Of a DNA stretch of 64,000 bases, positions 62,401-64,000 are shown in pieces. This stretch comes from Daucus carota subsp. sativus. Its lineage: Eukaryota > Streptophyta > Magnoliopsida > Apiales > Apiaceae. The stretch is from the NCBI RefSeq assembly GCF_001625215.2, contig NC_030383.2, positions 59,696,949 to 59,760,948 of the forward strand, read 5' to 3'. Under the pieces are notes generated by a model. That model was not told where the DNA came from. It made no database searches and was given only the letters and a program-made list of their open reading frames with translations. Every line of letters starts with the position of its first letter. Position 1 is the first letter of the stretch. Made by a program: the position numbers and the translations under genes.

Positions 62401-63739
62401 GGGTCAGAGACCTGCAATACATTGGCATAATCACTCGCTATATATTAACAAAACTAGAACAGCACAGGTTTAAAGAAATATGCAGAAAGTTACAGAGCAA
62501 GGGCAATGTATCTTATAATCTGATATACAATTATATTGCAGTCAAGCTTGACGTAAACTCTCTGCTGATTAAGATACAACAATCCTACTTTTTTAATTAA
62601 AAAAAAAAAAGCACAACATCATGCAGAGTTTGTCTTAACTTAGTTTCATCACGGGGAGATTCTCTATCACTGATTCACTGCCACTATTCTTTCAGGTTTT
62701 AGAAGTTCAAGAACTATCTTGCTTTCACATTTGCATGTCAAGACCACAGTATCCAACTTTATAGTTCATACAAATCCTTCAATGTTCTAATCAATACCAT
62801 TAGGGATTTAAAAAAGGTAGTTTTCACTTTCAATGACCGTTATGACTACATAAGTACTACATATTCCTCACAAAGTCTAGTGTTCTTCTCCCAGACATTA
62901 GGTAGTTCTACTTCAGTGAACATCACTTTTACTTGAATGTATATAAATGATGTACTGAATCTAACGGTGTTGAGAATGCTAGTCAAATTGGTGCACATGC
63001 AAAACACATTAAAAGCAACATGGAAAATTTGGAACAAGCAAACCTTGAGCTGGATATACAAATAGGTAAGTAAATCTCCACCGATAGGGAAGTCAGTGAA
63101 CTTTCTTTCACTGCCTAACTCTTCCAAACACGATGCTGAAAGACAGAGATCTACATCATGTATATTGCAGATGTTTCCTAAAGCCTCGATCTGAGTCCGT
63201 AATCCTTCAGTGTGCAGGTAAACCTCTAAAAGTGTGACTTCAGAATGAGCAACACTTGTGAGCAAGCCCACCCCAGGAGAAGCACACGAAGACATATCAA
63301 AAGTTTTTGATGAACGTCTCATAGTCGCAGAGGCATGCAATGTATCGAGAGCAGATGTATAGCCTTCTAAAATCTTACCAACAGAAACCGCGAATGCCTG
63401 ATTAACAAGACTGTACAGAGGACGTTCTCCAGCTTCCCTCAAAGCATTTTCATCAAACTTTAAACCGTTCTGTTCCCTTATATCTTTGTTGAACTCTATA
63501 ATTTTGAAATAATCAACAAATCGGAGAAGTTGATAAACAATATAGCCTGAACGGCATATGGTTTTAAGTATCCTTCCTAAAGCCACTGTACTCAAAGTTC
63601 GGTTCCAGAGACTTGGGATTCGATGATAAGTCCTGTCAGCTGGATCAGAAAAGAACAATGTACAGATCTTATTGATACTTACAAGAGCAGATTCAACGCC
63701 TTGTAATGCGTTAATTGCTAATCTCACTACACTAGCCTC
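47293..63739 (-). CDS. GCP6: Gamma-tubulin complex component 6 (5' end outside the window), 13 exons seen
   Basis: Exons (5'-3'): 63739-63044, 62411-62205, 62096-61788, 57563-57439, 57183-55999, 55140-54999, 54908-54749, 54534-54368, 52857-52772, 50511-50412, 49692-49631, 48850-48691, 47469-47293. They join in frame to 1191 residues. The first one follows an acceptor, so about 50-60 N-terminal residues lie upstream. GCP family landmarks: LLTYLYIQLKVSDPVHSGVL and FEPYSEFIRSWIYEAKFSDP in the N-terminal grip domain; a long poorly conserved Ser/Asp-rich middle (exon 57183-55999); EADKRISEIQG, LGYRVDWPVNIILTSGALEI, LMQVKLAHSSLAEAWYSLK and IQNILQCALDFRSC in the C-terminal domain that contacts gamma-tubulin. 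GCP6 is part of the gamma-tubulin ring complex that nucleates microtubules. Introns are large through transposon insertion. It matches Arabidopsis GCP6 (AT3G43610). Confidence 0.95.
47971..48144 (+). mobile_element. SINE-like element with duplicated head and poly(A) tail
   Basis: A 69 bp head (ATAGCAGAGGATACCTCTCT...) is repeated at 47971 and 48040, and a 17-base poly(A) tail ends the unit (48128-48144). TAGCAGAGGAT fits a pol III A box, and GGGTTTAAGTTTC is a weak B box, as in tRNA-derived SINEs. It lies in the last GCP6 intron, antisense to the gene. No target duplication was found. Confidence 0.6.
50857..51064. mobile_element. Stowaway-like MITE (208 bp)
   Basis: CTACCTCTGTCCCATACATG to GGCACAGAGGGAG flanked by TA. 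TIRs are slightly diverged. Inside the GCP6 intron 50512-52771, directly before the LINE fragment. Confidence 0.75.
51075..52079 (+). pseudogene. 5'-truncated LINE: zf-RVT and RNase H remnant
   Basis: The plus-strand frame opens at 51075 and runs to TAA at 52046, broken by one in-frame TGA at 51588-51590. The first part has the zinc-binding region that follows plant reverse transcriptases (WRACRNCLPTASALARK, CTWCQAEVENDLHVLFQC, VW). The second is an RNase H domain (INTDAA, REAEALSLKEAL, FECDSKLLVDAV, ANMIAHNLAR). A 15-base poly(A) follows at 52065-52079. The reverse transcriptase and everything 5' of it are missing. This is the dead 3' end of a non-LTR retrotransposon, in a GCP6 intron and antisense to GCP6. 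Confidence 0.9.
52483..52745. mobile_element. Stowaway MITE (263 bp)
   Basis: CTCCCTCCGTCCCACAATAC to GTATTGTGGGATGGAGGGAG, flanked by TA. The inverted match continues through AAGTCTCTTTTG/CAAAAGAGACTT. Its right end is only 26 bp from the GCP6 exon at 52772-52857. Confidence 0.94.
53421..53458. repeat. (TG)n(TA)n microsatellite in a GCP6 intron
   Basis: About seven TG repeats followed by eleven TA repeats within the intron 52858-54367. Confidence 0.9.
54662..54717. repeat. (CA)n(TA)n microsatellite in a GCP6 intron
   Basis: About 14 CA repeats followed by about 12 TA repeats, 32 bp from the GCP6 exon that ends at 54749. Confidence 0.92.
57365..57434 (-). repeat. GA/CT microsatellite next to a GCP6 splice donor
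   Basis: GGGA/GAGA repeats on the plus strand, so a CT tract on the sense strand, starting about 4 bases after the donor of the exon 57563-57439. Confidence 0.92.
59017..59957. mobile_element. Non-autonomous hAT element (941 bp)
   Basis: Ends CAGGGGCGGAC and GTCCGCCCCTG are perfect 11 bp inverted repeats with hAT-type sequence. The 8 bp flanks CCTCTAGC (59009-59016) and CCTCTGGC (59958-59965) form a target duplication with one change. No transposase. Inside the 4.2 kb GCP6 intron 57564-61787. Confidence 0.9.
60402..60659. mobile_element. Stowaway MITE (258 bp)
   Basis: CTCCCTCCGTCACATTTCAA to GAGACGGAGGGAG, flanked by TA, with inner matches (GTCAAATTGACTAAA / TTTAGTCAATTTGAC). In the same GCP6 intron as two hAT elements. 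Confidence 0.9.
60748..60773. repeat. 26 bp near-perfect palindrome
   Basis: Arms CTTGTGCCCCAA and TTGGGGCACAAG around a 2-base centre AA, in the GCP6 intron. It could be two abutting inverted transposon ends or a MITE relic; neither is shown. Confidence 0.7.
61274..61752. mobile_element. hAT-type MITE rich in GAGCTCGAGC (479 bp)
   Basis: Terminal inverted repeats TAGGGGTGTAA and TTACACCCCTA, and a perfect 8 bp target duplication ATTACAGC (61266-61273 and 61753-61760). The interior is full of CGAGCTCGAGC-type palindromes in both orientations. Its right end lies 36 bp from the GCP6 exon at 61788-62096. Confidence 0.92.
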
Positions 63740-64000
63740 CTGTATGAAGTTAAAAAAGTATTAAAAACAATTGGTGATGGATGTAGAGACATTATTATGT
63801 TACAAACAAAATTGACAACGAGGGTGCCTAGCTACATGATGCGGAACAAATGATAAAAATATTAATTTGTATTTACTTTACGTTATTATTTAATATAGGT
63901 TTGATTTTAATTCTTTATAAACTTCAATTATATTATACATAAATTGATAGATATATTCTAGATTATTTAAGAGAATAAATAAAGGATTTGTTTCTTTTAT
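63740..64000 (-). other. GCP6 intron, cut by the window end
   Basis: Upstream of the first visible GCP6 exon; AT-rich, no frame or element. The exon with the start codon must lie beyond 64000. Confidence 0.6.

Overview
The window is nuclear DNA of a flowering plant, almost certainly a eudicot. It is AT-rich, with intron-split genes using GT-AG splice sites, plant-type genes (TOUSLED kinase, chloroplast CRR42, plant GH3 exo-glucanases, a gamma-tubulin complex protein) and many plant transposons (Stowaway MITEs, hAT MITEs, Helitrons, solo LTRs, a LINE and a SINE). I could not fix the family or species.

Layout. 1-8047 is a tandem array of units of about 830-900 bp with Helitron-like hairpins, split by a 3.6 kb solo LTR (3187-6810); a hAT MITE follows at 8105-8514. 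9043-13971 (+) encodes a 550-residue protein with eight CCHC zinc knuckles, one degenerate. 15879-25313 (+) is the full 16-exon TOUSLED (TSL) kinase gene. Next come two Stowaway MITEs and a complete small Helitron (26734-27360). 28636-30058 (+) encodes MFAP1, a spliceosome protein, and 30954-31767 (+) encodes CRR42, a chloroplast NDH assembly factor. Two GH3 beta-glucosidase/exo-glucanase paralogs lie head-to-tail on the minus strand (32014-34525 and 39781-43350), separated by a second solo LTR (35629-39088). 44.2-45.3 kb is a decayed tandem repeat. 47293 to beyond the right end (-) is GCP6, whose introns hold a LINE fragment, a SINE, three Stowaways, two hAT elements and microsatellites. Only its first coding exon(s) lie outside the window.

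I rebuilt all exon chains by hand; they stay in frame across every junction. One junction in the second GH3 gene needs a GC donor. From memory of Arabidopsis, TSL, CRR42 and two GH3 genes are neighbours on chromosome 5, while a zinc-knuckle gene and GCP6 are near neighbours on chromosome 3. This window holds both sets together.

I found no operon, CRISPR array, rRNA or tRNA gene, and no clear case of an undescribed gene system. The most unusual structures are the tandem array with two conserved palindromes per unit, the paralog with a Tyr in place of the Trp of the catalytic clamp, the GC-AG intron, and the GA/CT microsatellites near most genes.
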